Below are positions 37,376 through 46,800 of a stretch of 47,058 bases of DNA, piece after piece. The translations under genes were made by a program, and so were the position numbers. Where the stretch lies: NCBI GenBank assembly GCA_003209275.1, contig QCRX01000003.1, positions 1 to 47,058 on the forward strand. The letters run 5' to 3'. Each line of letters opens with the position of its first letter. The stretch's first letter is position 1. The stretch is from Prochlorococcus sp. AG-463-P14 (lineage in GTDB: Bacteria > Cyanobacteriota > Cyanobacteriia > PCC-6307 > Cyanobiaceae). Below the pieces are notes generated by a model. The model saw nothing but the letters and a program-made list of their open reading frames with translations, was not told the origin of the DNA and did no database searches.

Positions 37376-39150
37376 TAGTAAGTACTCCCAACTCTGCGGT
37401 GATGAGCTGCTGTTTTGGCCTCCGCATTAGCGATATTTCCATTTACAACTAATGAGTAAATGATCCAATGGTCAGAGGTTTCCATTCGTTGTTTGACTAT
37501 GCAATCAAGAAAAGCGAGAGCATCCGCGAGTACGGGCCCTCCTTCAGCAACATTTTCCAGTTTTGCTATATCTTCGAAACGGTCTGCTCCAGGAGGGAAG
37601 CGTTTTAAGAAATGCCGAAATAGTGGTAGATAATTATCTTCTTGTAGAACATTGACGACAAAGCGATCTCCTACTTGCATGAATGCCTCTATGGCTCGAT
37701 CTTTTGCTACAGCCACAGTTAAGCCAGGTGGTTTAAAACTTGCTTGACTGACCCAGCTGGCAATCATTGCACTACTGCGCTTACTTGTGCCTTCTTGTTG
37801 ACTAGCAGTTACCACATATAGACCACCACTGAGGCACCCCATTGCTTTGTTCAGTTCTATATCTTGGCTTTTATTAGATGCGATAATTTTCTTGCGATTT
37901 AATATTTGACCGAGATCGGTGCCTGCTTCTTCAAAGCACTGGTAAATATTGCTATCAGGGACTTTACGAACTCTTAGTGGTTTGAAGGCTTCTTTTTGTC
38001 CAAGAGTTTGGAGTTGACTAGCTACTACGTCAATGGGTTCATCATTGCCACTAAATGCGTCATAAACCCCTACCCATTGTTTTTGTTTTAAGGCTGCAAG
38101 CAAAGTGCCTATTGAACTTTGTAATTGAGCTTCTGGGTGGCTTGGCCAGGTTGGGACTACTACTGCACTGGCATCTGCAATAAGCGCGCTAAGTTCTTGA
38201 GGGTCTGAACCTTGAAGATCCACCAATTGAACATCTGCTTTTGCTTTACCTATGCCATGGGCAAGAGCTTGACTTAAATGATCACAAAACCCGTACTGAC
38301 TGATATAACAAACGGCTACATAGTTATCATCTTTACTTCTTTCGCTACTCCACTCTCGATAATTAGTGATCCACGTATTTAAATGGTCGCGTAATAAAGG
38401 CCCATGGCCTACAGCGATAGTTGTAATTGTAGGAAGCTTATCGATTCTTTTAATTGCTTGAATAACACTTCGAGCATTTGGTCCCATTAGGCAGTCGTAA
38501 TAGAAACGGAAATCAGGAGCAATTATTTCTGGATTCTCATCAAATACGCTTTCTGAGCAGTAATGCAGTCCAAACGCATCACATGTATAGAGGACGCCTG
38601 TTCCGTGATCGAATGAAAAAATAGTGTCTGGCCAATGGAGATTCGGAGCACTTAGAAATTCGAGACAGTGGTTTATACCACTGGTTGGATTGGTTCCTAG
38701 GGCTAGTTTGTCGCCACTTTTTATTGCGTTGGCATGAAAGTCTCGATGTACTTGATCCTCTAAAAATTTAATTGCGACTTTCGAGGCAAAAATTTGGATT
38801 TCCGGGTTTAGTTCCAGTAAATTTCCAATTAAGCCTGAATGATCTGGTTCTGTATGGCTAACTATTAGATAATCGATTTTTTTGACATCAATATTCTCTT
38901 CTAGAAGCGGAAGCCAACTGTTTTGAAATTTGATATGGCTCGTATCTATAAGTGCGGTTTTGGCTCCTCTTATAAGAAAGCAGTTGTATGTAGTTCCATT
39001 TCGTAATCCGAACTCAATATCAAAACGACTGCGATCCCAGTCTAGGGATCGAATTGTGGTTGTGTCAGCTCCAATAGATTGAGTTTGTAGTGATAGTCGA
39101 GGCGCGCCACTTGTCTGTTCAACCGTGGCGCAGGTGTTGTTAGCAGCCAT
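37375..39150 (-). CDS. flv3: Flavodiiron protein Flv3
   Basis: The 591-residue protein has the same three-domain layout as its neighbour but keeps the iron ligands: HTEPDH in VSHTEPDHSGLIGN, His in PNLHWPDTIFSF, and CDAFGLHY and GHGPLLRDH. It is the canonical partner of Flv1 in Mehler-like reduction of oxygen to water, protecting photosystem I. The frame is open to 39219, but ATG 39150 (AANNTCATVEQ) fits a usual N-terminus. flv3 and flv1 overlap by one base and are probably made together. Confidence 0.92.
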   Translation of the reverse strand: MAANNTCATVEQTSGAPRLSLQTQSIGADTTTIRSLDWDRSRFDIEFGLRNGTTYNCFLIRGAKTALIDTSHIKFQNSWLPLLEENIDVKKIDYLIVSHTEPDHSGLIGNLLELNPEIQIFASKVAIKFLEDQVHRDFHANAIKSGDKLALGTNPTSGINHCLEFLSAPNLHWPDTIFSFDHGTGVLYTCDAFGLHYCSESVFDENPEIIAPDFRFYYDCLMGPNARSVIQAIKRIDKLPTITTIAVGHGPLLRDHLNTWITNYREWSSERSKDDNYVAVCYISQYGFCDHLSQALAHGIGKAKADVQLVDLQGSDPQELSALIADASAVVVPTWPSHPEAQLQSSIGTLLAALKQKQWVGVYDAFSGNDEPIDVVASQLQTLGQKEAFKPLRVRKVPDSNIYQCFEEAGTDLGQILNRKKIIASNKSQDIELNKAMGCLSGGLYVVTASQQEGTSKRSSAMIASWVSQASFKPPGLTVAVAKDRAIEAFMQVGDRFVVNVLQEDNYLPLFRHFLKRFPPGADRFEDIAKLENVAEGGPVLADALAFLDCIVKQRMETSDHWIIYSLVVNGNIANAEAKTAAHHRRVGSTY

Positions 39151-39243
39151 GGGTTCCTTGTTCAATGTGGAGACTCTAAGAAGAACTGTCGAAAATCGGG
39201 AGGATGAGTTTCGCTTCAAATTTCAATCTACTTCTTTTATTTT

Positions 39244-40614
39244 TTAAGACCATGACAATCTTGGGAGCCAGTTCACTAGTCCAGGATTCAAGATAATGAC
39301 TAATAGAACACATATCTGAAGACCTACGAATGGCAGTGCTCCCAAGTAGATCTCTTTAGTGGTGATTGACTTTGGAGCGACTCCACGGAGATAAAAGAGT
39401 GCGAATCCAAAAGGAGGTGTTAAGAAAGAAGTTTGTAGATTTGCGCCTATTACGACACCTAGCCACAGAAGAGCATCAGGACCTAGTAACTGTCTGGCTG
39501 AGGGCAGTAGCAAAGGAACAGCAATAAAAGCAATTTCGAAAAAATCAATAAAAAATCCCAATAAGAAAATTGTGAGCATGCTGAATGCAATAAACCCAAT
39601 CTTTCCTCCAGGAAGGTTAAGTAACACATTTGCAATGAGGTCATCTCCTCCGACCCCTCGGAAAACCAAACTGAACGCAGTAGAACCAAGCAAGATTGCC
39701 ATAACCATTGAGGTGCTTCGTAGAGTTTCATCGCAGACTTTGAATAGAGTTTTGCGACTAAACCCTCCATGAATTCCTGCTAGTCCAATTGCTCCAATTG
39801 CTCCAAGAGTTCCAGCTTCTGTTGGTGTAGCGATTCCAAAAAAGATACTTCCAAGCACCAACAGGATTAAACCTAGTGGAGGAATGATTGTTTGGATTAA
39901 TTGGACGATGCGAAGAGGGTTGAGATCTACAGCATTAAGTTGTGGAGCTAACTCTGGTTTTAAGGCACTGATTAATAAGACATAGATTGCGAAGGCACCA
40001 GCCATCAAAAAGCCAGGAATAAGAGATCCAAGGAATAGATCGCCAACTGATATTCCTAATTGGTCTCCAAGCACTACTAAGACAATGCTTGGTGGAATAA
40101 TTTGCCCCAGTGTTCCAGATGCAGCAATGACGCCTGAAGCGAGAGAGGGGTTATATCCTGCTCGTAGCATCGCAGGTAGGGATATTAGTCCCATTGTTGT
40201 TACGGTTGCAGCTACAACACCAGTTGTGGCTGCAAGCAAGGATCCAACGAGAACAACTGCAAGAGCTAAGCCTCCACGGAGTCTGCCTAGCAGTTGGCTC
40301 ATATTTTCGAGTAGTCGTTGTGCGATACCTGAGGCTTCTAGCATTGACCCCATGAAAATGAAGGTAGGTATTGCTAGCAAAGTGAAGTTAGCCATGATCC
40401 CCAAAATTCTTTGAGGAAGAGCTGTCATAAAAATGGGGTCTATTTCACCAAGTGCTATTCCAAATATTGAAAAGATTACTGCTATGCCTCCAAGGCAGAA
40501 TGCGACTGGATATCCGCTTAAAAGAACTATTACTAAGGCTAGAAACATTCCTGGCCCTAGAAATAGGGTTGGATCAATGCTTATTACATAGCCAAGGAAT
40601 TCGATTTCAATCAA
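39244..40614 (-). CDS. dctM: TRAP transporter large permease, DctM family
   Basis: This 456-residue protein is very hydrophobic, with about twelve predicted membrane segments, and has the TRAP large-subunit motifs SGYPVAFCLGG and IPTFIFMGSMLEASGIAQRL. A PPFGFALFYLRG segment near the end is also characteristic. It forms the ion-coupled translocation channel that works with DctQ and the extracytoplasmic DctP. The start overlaps dctQ by 8 bases. The substrate is probably a carboxylate. Confidence 0.9.
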   Translation of the reverse strand: MIEIEFLGYVISIDPTLFLGPGMFLALVIVLLSGYPVAFCLGGIAVIFSIFGIALGEIDPIFMTALPQRILGIMANFTLLAIPTFIFMGSMLEASGIAQRLLENMSQLLGRLRGGLALAVVLVGSLLAATTGVVAATVTTMGLISLPAMLRAGYNPSLASGVIAASGTLGQIIPPSIVLVVLGDQLGISVGDLFLGSLIPGFLMAGAFAIYVLLISALKPELAPQLNAVDLNPLRIVQLIQTIIPPLGLILLVLGSIFFGIATPTEAGTLGAIGAIGLAGIHGGFSRKTLFKVCDETLRSTSMVMAILLGSTAFSLVFRGVGGDDLIANVLLNLPGGKIGFIAFSMLTIFLLGFFIDFFEIAFIAVPLLLPSARQLLGPDALLWLGVVIGANLQTSFLTPPFGFALFYLRGVAPKSITTKEIYLGALPFVGLQICVLLVIILNPGLVNWLPRLSWS

Positions 40615-41170
40615 GATTCTTTTCCTGTGCTCTTTTTGTTGGATGAGTTAAAGAGGAGCTTTTTATTGTTGACCAATTTCGGATTGCTTCTGAAATGCCT
40701 TGTATGGCTAAGAGTAGAAACCCAGTCGGAATTAGAGTTTTTATTAAGTATCGAGGAAGACCATCTGGATCAGGAGATGCTTCAAAGATATACCAAGAAT
40801 TAATGGTTGGTTTGATTGCAATTGCCGCAACGCCAAGTGCAAAAGGCAACAGTAATAGCAGAGTGCCTAGAAATTCTATTTTTGCTTTACGCTTCCTTCC
40901 CCAGCGTCCTTGGAGAACGTCTACTCTGACATGTCCGTTTTGTTGAAGTGTCCATCCTAGTCCCAACAAAAAAACCATATCAAATAGATACCATTGCCCT
41001 TCGATTAGTCTGTTTGAACTCAGGTTAAAACCAATAGCTACTCCTAAATACCTACCTACGACATTCCACAACCCTAGGGAAAGCATCAACAGAACTGACC
41101 ATCGAGCGACTAAGGCAGCGACTTTATTGATACTGTCAAGTTGATTGGCAATCGCAAGCCATTTTTTCAT
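40607..41170 (-). CDS. dctQ: TRAP transporter small permease, DctQ family
   Basis: The 187-residue protein has four predicted membrane segments, typical of DctQ: an N-terminal region with VAALVARWSVLLMLSLGLWNVVGRYLG, then WYLFDMVFLLGLGWTLQQNGHVRVDVLQGRWG, and two more hydrophobic stretches. The conserved HVRVDVL stretch is the family signature. It lies between dctP (9-base gap) and dctM (8-base overlap). Confidence 0.9.
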   Translation of the reverse strand: MKKWLAIANQLDSINKVAALVARWSVLLMLSLGLWNVVGRYLGVAIGFNLSSNRLIEGQWYLFDMVFLLGLGWTLQQNGHVRVDVLQGRWGRKRKAKIEFLGTLLLLLPFALGVAAIAIKPTINSWYIFEASPDPDGLPRYLIKTLIPTGFLLLAIQGISEAIRNWSTIKSSSLTHPTKRAQEKNLD

Positions 41171-41179
41171 GTTGCGGGG

Positions 41180-42292
41180 TTATTTGTTTGCATAATTAAA
41201 TCGTAAATAGGAGAATTCATTAACTTTGTTCCAGGAGGACACTTCTTCGCGGAATGATTTCCATTGTTTGTACAGTTTTCGAAAACTTGCATTTTTAGCG
41301 GATGTATCCGCATACAGCTGGAAAGCTGCTTCTTGAGCTGCGCTCATAATGTTGTCGCTATAAGGAACTAATTCAGTGCCACCTCGGATGAGCCGTTGTA
41401 GTGCAGCTCCATTCAAGGTGTCATATTTACTGAGCATTGTTAGGTTTGCTTCATAGCAAGCTGTCTTGAAAATTGCTTTGTATTCACTTGGGAGTTTTCC
41501 CCATGCTTTTTTGTTGACCAGTGCACTTAGAGTTGGACCTGGTTCCCACCAGCCAGGGTAGTAATAGAAACTTGCTGCTCTAGCGAAACCCAGTCTTTCG
41601 TCGTCATAGGGACCTGTCCATTCGGCTGCATCAATTGCTCCACGGTCTAAAGCGAGATATACCTCTCCTCCAGGAAGAACTTGAACATTTACACCTAGCT
41701 GATCCATTACTTCTCCTCCCAGTCCTGGTATACGCATTTTTAGTCCTTGTAATGATTGCAATCCCTCAAGCTTTTTCTTGAACCATCCCCCCATTTGAGC
41801 TCCTGTATTGCCTGCTGGAAAACTGATTACACCAAAATCAGCAAAAATCTGATTCATGTTTTCTATTCCACCTGCTTCATAGAGCCATGCATTTTGTTGT
41901 TGGGCGGTGAGTCCAAATGGCATGCTTGTTCCAAAAGCAAAAGAGGGGTTTTTCCCTTTGTAGTAATAGCTTGCTGTATGACCGCATTCGACGGAACCTG
42001 CTTGGACTGCGTCAAGTACTTCGAGCCCAGGAACGATTTCTCCTGAGGCATATGGTTTGATTTGGAAGTTTCCACCACTAAGAGCATTAACTCGTTCGCT
42101 GATGGTTTCTGCCCCTCCGTAAATGGTATCTAAGGAGATTGGCCAACTGGTTGCCATACGCCAGCGTACTTTTGATATTCCAGTAGGACTTGCCGTTTCT
42201 TCTCGGCGGATCGTGCATGAGCTCAACAAACTTGCGCCTAGCGCTGATGTGGCAGCGGTTGCACCAGTGCCTAGAAGCTTTCTACGTTTCAT
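41180..42292 (-). CDS. dctP: TRAP transporter substrate-binding lipoprotein, DctP family
   Basis: The 370-residue protein starts with KRRKLLG (twin-arginine-like), a hydrophobic stretch and a lipobox-like LLSSC at residues 22-26, so it is probably a lipid-anchored periplasmic protein. The binding part has WRMATSWPISLDTIYGG, LKMRIPGLGGEVMDQLG with the conserved ligand-contacting arginine, and AAEWTGPYDDERLGFARA, most like the TakP/YiaO-type binding proteins for 2-oxoacids or related organic acids. It is the first gene of the dctP-dctQ-dctM operon. The exact ligand is not shown. Confidence 0.92.
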   Translation of the reverse strand: MKRRKLLGTGATAATSALGASLLSSCTIRREETASPTGISKVRWRMATSWPISLDTIYGGAETISERVNALSGGNFQIKPYASGEIVPGLEVLDAVQAGSVECGHTASYYYKGKNPSFAFGTSMPFGLTAQQQNAWLYEAGGIENMNQIFADFGVISFPAGNTGAQMGGWFKKKLEGLQSLQGLKMRIPGLGGEVMDQLGVNVQVLPGGEVYLALDRGAIDAAEWTGPYDDERLGFARAASFYYYPGWWEPGPTLSALVNKKAWGKLPSEYKAIFKTACYEANLTMLSKYDTLNGAALQRLIRGGTELVPYSDNIMSAAQEAAFQLYADTSAKNASFRKLYKQWKSFREEVSSWNKVNEFSYLRFNYANK

Positions 42293-42443
42293 GCTTCTCC
42301 TTTTTTCGGATCTTACGGGGAATATTGAACCTATAGTTCATCTCATTCATGAATTAAAGTGGCTTCTTTCTGAATGGCTGGTCAGGGTTGATCATGTATT
42401 CATCTAAACTTATTTTCTAGTTTAAGTAATTTTGTTGCGTGGA

Positions 42444-42455
42444 TTGATATATCAA
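42444..42455. repeat. 12-bp perfect palindrome upstream of dctP
   Basis: TTGATATATCAA is a perfect 12-base palindrome, 152 bases upstream of the dctP start in the 220-base gap between the MEKHLA gene and dctP. It may be a dimeric-regulator binding site, but AT-rich palindromes of this size are common by chance. Confidence 0.35.
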
Positions 42456-42512
42456 GCTATGAATGAATACCATTGAAGTTTAATTCAATAGTCAAATTAA
42501 ATTTTTTAAAAA

Positions 42513-43025
42513 TCATATTTTCTCCCAGTTGTTAAAAGTTGCTGCTTGACCATAGTGGAATCCTTTTTCATCCACGAGGCTCCAAATGCGAGCATTTTTT
42601 ATAATAAAAAGACCCCCTTTCCTATCAACTCTTAATCCTTCATAGCCTTTAATGGATAGATTTTCTGAGGCCTTTTTTAGTAAATCTCTTCTCTCTTTAA
42701 GCTTATGCTTGGGAGCGGTAAGTCTTGAAGGCATTCCTATCATTTCTTCCCAGCATCTATCCCATAACTTTAGTGCTGAGGTGTTTGCATAAATCAAACA
42801 AGGGTCTTCTGCAGTGTTATGGGCTAGGACAGGTTGTTGTAGTGTAAAAAGCTCCAGAGCTTGTTGCGATTTTGAGCCAATAAATTTTGGAGAACTGATC
42901 AATTGTTCTTCGAAGGCTCGTTGATAAGAGCTTAAAAGTATCTCGACTACACGCAATATATTTTTTGAGAGCCATGGTTCGTTAATCACCTGAGGCCATT
43001 GCTTGTACCATTGCTTGTTGAGCAA
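42513..43025 (-). CDS. MEKHLA-domain protein
   Basis: The 170-residue protein matches the MEKHLA domain, a PAS-related fold found in cyanobacteria and at the C-terminus of plant HD-ZIP III factors. It has LAHNTAEDPCLIYANTSALKLWDRCWEEMIGMPSRLTA, then KGYEGLRVDRKGGLFIIKNARIWSLVDEKGFHYGQAA. A ligand or function in bacteria is not established. The start overlaps the end of the SWIM gene by 44 bases, which implies coupled translation. Confidence 0.88.
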   Translation of the reverse strand: MLNKQWYKQWPQVINEPWLSKNILRVVEILLSSYQRAFEEQLISSPKFIGSKSQQALELFTLQQPVLAHNTAEDPCLIYANTSALKLWDRCWEEMIGMPSRLTAPKHKLKERRDLLKKASENLSIKGYEGLRVDRKGGLFIIKNARIWSLVDEKGFHYGQAATFNNWEKI

Positions 43026-43881
43026 GGGCTTGGCCTTGTATGTGTAAGTGATTGAGAAATTTTTGACGCGACTCTGGGAATCTTGGCTCTTCTGCGAAAG
43101 GCAGTTCTCCTGCGGAATCGAGGCCTGTATCTCCTTCCATGGCTGGTGTGATTACAACTAAGTCTGCGTTCAGATTACCCTCATATTTCCACCAAAGACT
43201 TGGATCTACGACAGCAGGATGCGGTTGACAAAGTAATTCATTTTCTATTGCCTCTTTGCTTTCGATTTCATTTGCGTTTTCTGTTGCTTTTGCGATATTG
43301 GCAAGTACTTTTCTTCGTTGTTCAGCTAAATCTGCAAGTAATTTGACTCTTGTTCGACCTCTTAGCTGGAAAAGGACAAAGGGGTCTTCACTAAAACGAT
43401 CTCCCATTAGAAAATAAATTGCACTAATGTGTTTGCATGGATTTGCTTTGTCAGGGCAGCTGCATTCACTGCGTACTTCTTGTAGTTTGAAAGGAAATAA
43501 TCGACGGCCACTTGCTGCGAAGGCGCGTTCAATATCAGCTGGCATGATTCCTGCTAAAAGTTGAGCTGACCAACGTGCTTTTTGCGTTAGAGCTTCAAGA
43601 ACATATTCCCAATCTTCATCATTCAAGACATCTAGCCATAGCTTTACTTTGTAGGGGTCTTCTCCAGTTCCCTGAACTCTTGCATGGACTCTGCGACCTT
43701 CAAAGCGTATTGATGTGACGTTTCCTTCTCTCGCATAAGTCCAAGCTCGCTCAAGTCTTTTTTTGAACCTATACGAATTAATTAACTCCATCCATTGTTC
43801 TACCCACCAAGGTTGTTGTCCTAGCCCTTGATCGCTTAAGGCAGTAGTGATGGTTGCATTATTGGGATTGGAATTAGTCAT
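42982..43881 (-). CDS. SWIM zinc-finger protein
   Basis: This 299-residue protein has a SWIM zinc finger CxCxnCxH: C140, C142, C149 and H151 in CSCPDKANPCKH. The N-terminal part (PWWVEQWMELINSYRFKKRLERAWTYAREGNV) and the rest match the SWIM proteins that pair with SNF2 ATPases in bacteria. SWIM domains are predicted to bind DNA or proteins. It starts 14 bases downstream of the helicase gene stop, in the same operon. Confidence 0.92.
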   Translation of the reverse strand: MTNSNPNNATITTALSDQGLGQQPWWVEQWMELINSYRFKKRLERAWTYAREGNVTSIRFEGRRVHARVQGTGEDPYKVKLWLDVLNDEDWEYVLEALTQKARWSAQLLAGIMPADIERAFAASGRRLFPFKLQEVRSECSCPDKANPCKHISAIYFLMGDRFSEDPFVLFQLRGRTRVKLLADLAEQRRKVLANIAKATENANEIESKEAIENELLCQPHPAVVDPSLWWKYEGNLNADLVVITPAMEGDTGLDSAGELPFAEEPRFPESRQKFLNHLHIQGQALAQQAMVQAMASGD

Positions 43882-43895
43882 GAGGTTTGATTTGA

Positions 43896-46800
43896 TTAGG
43901 TTTCTTCTAAAGCCACTAGTTCTCTTAATTGACTTACTCCGAGACCTCCCAGCCAGTCTTCTCCTGATCCAATGATGTCTTCAGCCAGTCGGGATTTTTC
44001 ACGAATCATTTGATCGATTTTTTCTTCTACAGAACCACTGGTGATGAATTTGTGAACCATGACTCTGTTTGCTTGGCCAATTCGGTATGCGCGGTCTGTA
44101 GCTTGGTTCTCAACAGCTGGATTCCACCAACGATCTATATGAAACACGTGGCTTGCGCGTGTGAGATTTAAGCCTACGCCCCCGGCTTTTAGTGACAAGA
44201 GGAATAATTGAGGACCACGCGGATCTTCCTGGAAACGATCAATCATTGCTTGCCTTTCAGTTTTACGTGTACTGCCATGAAGGAAGGGCACTTCGCAGCG
44301 CCACCTTGTTTGCAAATAGGCTTGGAGAAGATGTCCCCATTCAGCAAATTGAGTAAATAGTAAGGCGCGATCACCAGCGTCTATGACTTCTTCAAGAATT
44401 TCTTCTAAACGTTGAAGCTTGCCCGATCGAGTTATAAATCTCTCGTCGACTGAGCCCTCTTTTAATGCTAATGCAGGGTGATTGCATATTTGCTTTAAGC
44501 GGGTTAGAAGACCAAGTACTTTTCCATGACGTTGTCCTCTTGGTGCTGTTGCAATTGCATCGAGGGTTTCTTCAACAGTTTTGCTGTAGAGCCCTTGTTG
44601 TTCTTTGCTTAATCCAACCCATTCACTCAACTCTACTTTTTCAGGTAGATCAGAAATGATTGCTTTATCGGTTTTGAGTCGTCTCAGAATAAAAGGACTG
44701 ACTCGTGATTTTAGATCTCTTAAGGAAGACATATCTCCATATCTCTCAATAGGTAGTCGATAACGTTGACGAAAGAAATCTTCTTCACCAAGGACTCTTG
44801 GATTGAGAAAATCCATCAGTGCCCATAATTCACTGACGCGGTTCTCAACTGGTGTACCAGTAAGAGCAATTCTAAATCTGTTGGCTTTACTTGGTCTTGC
44901 AATCTCCCTAGTTGCTTGACTTTGTTTCGCGGCAGGATTTTTAATTGCTTGTGCTTCATCTATAACTACCCCTTGCCAATCGACTGTTGCTAGTAGATCA
45001 ATATCTCTTTGCATAAGTCCATAACTAGTTAAGACAAGATCTATGTTGTTGAGTACTTTGTTGAGTTCTGAATTTGTTGAAGGACGTTTTGGACCATAGT
45101 GTTCGCGAACTTGTAATTCTGGAGTGAACGCAAGAGCTTCTCTTTTCCAATTAGTTAAGACTGATGTTGGTGCAATAAGCAAAACAGGTCGTTTAAGCTC
45201 TTGTTCGGTTTTGAGGTGTTGTAGAAAAGCAAGTAGCTGTATAGTTTTTCCTAAGCCCATATCGTCAGCGAGGCAGGCCCCCTGATCAAAGCGGTGAAGG
45301 AAGGAAAGCCAGCCAAGTCCTCTTTCTTGATAAGGTCTCAACTGACCACTAAATCCTTCTGGTGCAGATAAGGGATCGGGGGCTTTTTGTTGGTGATATT
45401 GCTCTAGGACGCCTTGAAGTCTGGGACCAGCTTCAAAACGGTGCACTGGTAGACGCATGAGTGTGTCACCTTCGGTAGCAGTTAGCCTGAGTGCGTCATC
45501 AAGACTTATATCTGAATTATTACTGCAGAAGTGCTCTGCATTTTTTAAGTCATTTGGACGTAATTCGATCCACGCGCCTTTGTGAAGAACTAAGGGACTT
45601 CTTTTGTCGGCGAGTCTTTCTAACTCTCGTAAGGTTAGTGTCACTCCACCAATCATTAGCTCCCAGCTCCATTCAAGACTTTCCCCGAGCGTGAACCCTC
45701 TAGAGGTCTCAGATAGTTCTGCTTTGATAGCTAGGCCTAGGCGACTGGCTAATCCACCTGAAAGACTTGGAGGCAATTCAACTCCAACGCCAACATCACG
45801 TAGTTGTATTGAGGCAGTGCGGACTAATACAAAGGCTTCAGCAGGCGTTAGCTGCATAGACTCTGGTGTTGGACTTTCTAGTCCGCGTTCAATAGGAGGG
45901 AATACGGTAAGTGCTCTACCTAAACCTTCTAAAAGTACTTCGCCAGGGTGTTCTACTCGGATTTCGCCAAGTTGGAGTACTTGAGAGCCTGCTGCCCATG
46001 CTGAGGCCGCAGGAACTTTCAAAGTTGGGTCTGCTTCTGCTTGTAAGGCAAATCGCAATTCCCATAACTCGCTTCCTTCTATAGGGGTAAATAGTTCTAA
46101 ACACGCTCTACCAGGTGCAACGGTTCCTGCAACACCCTCTCTCCAGTGATTACTAGCAGCTGCGAGGCGTTCAGCCTCTTCATCGGGTAATTTTATGATT
46201 CCAGTCTCTGAACCGAGAGCTTCTTGCCAAGTAGTAAGAAGATGGTCTAACCCTTCTGTATTGGGCTGAAACCCTTTGCGAAGTTGAGCATCTACAAGTT
46301 CTTCGAGGAGGGTGGCGACTCGAAGCCGACCGCTTCGAGGTCTGCATGACGCAACTGGATTTGCGGCTCGCATTGCTTCAGGTCTTAAGCGAGTAATGCG
46401 ATTATTCCTTCTCCCAGCGGGCTCTCTCCATGGGAGAGCACAGGTTGCTACCAGCGGAAGTCTTGCCGCAAGTTCTTCTAGTCTGCGTCGGTCATCTTCG
46501 CGATTTAGTAGTGGAACCCATCTAGCCCTATGCGGATAGCATTCACCTTTGCTTAGTTCGACTTGTGGCAGCCATCGCCCACGAGCAATAAGACTTAGAG
46601 CCCAGCGTTGGAGATGGCTCCACCAGCGAAGTTCTTCTCCTAAATCAGGATTTTTTCCAGATAGAGGTAATTTTGCAAGCCATGCTGTGGCAGCTCCAGG
46701 CTCGATTGCTAGTCCTTGAACTTGCCAAGGCCACCATTCACACTTTTGAGGAATGGGTTCCCCAGCTTGTAGTGGCAGCCCAGTCCAAGTAGGTTCTTGT

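Noticed and set aside
40085-40414. Antisense 109-residue frame within dctM (+)
   Set aside because: It lies wholly opposite a conserved membrane protein and shows no family motif.
45604-45984. Antisense 126-residue frame within the large SNF2 gene (+)
   Set aside because: It is a shadow of the helicase gene, serine-rich and without any motif.
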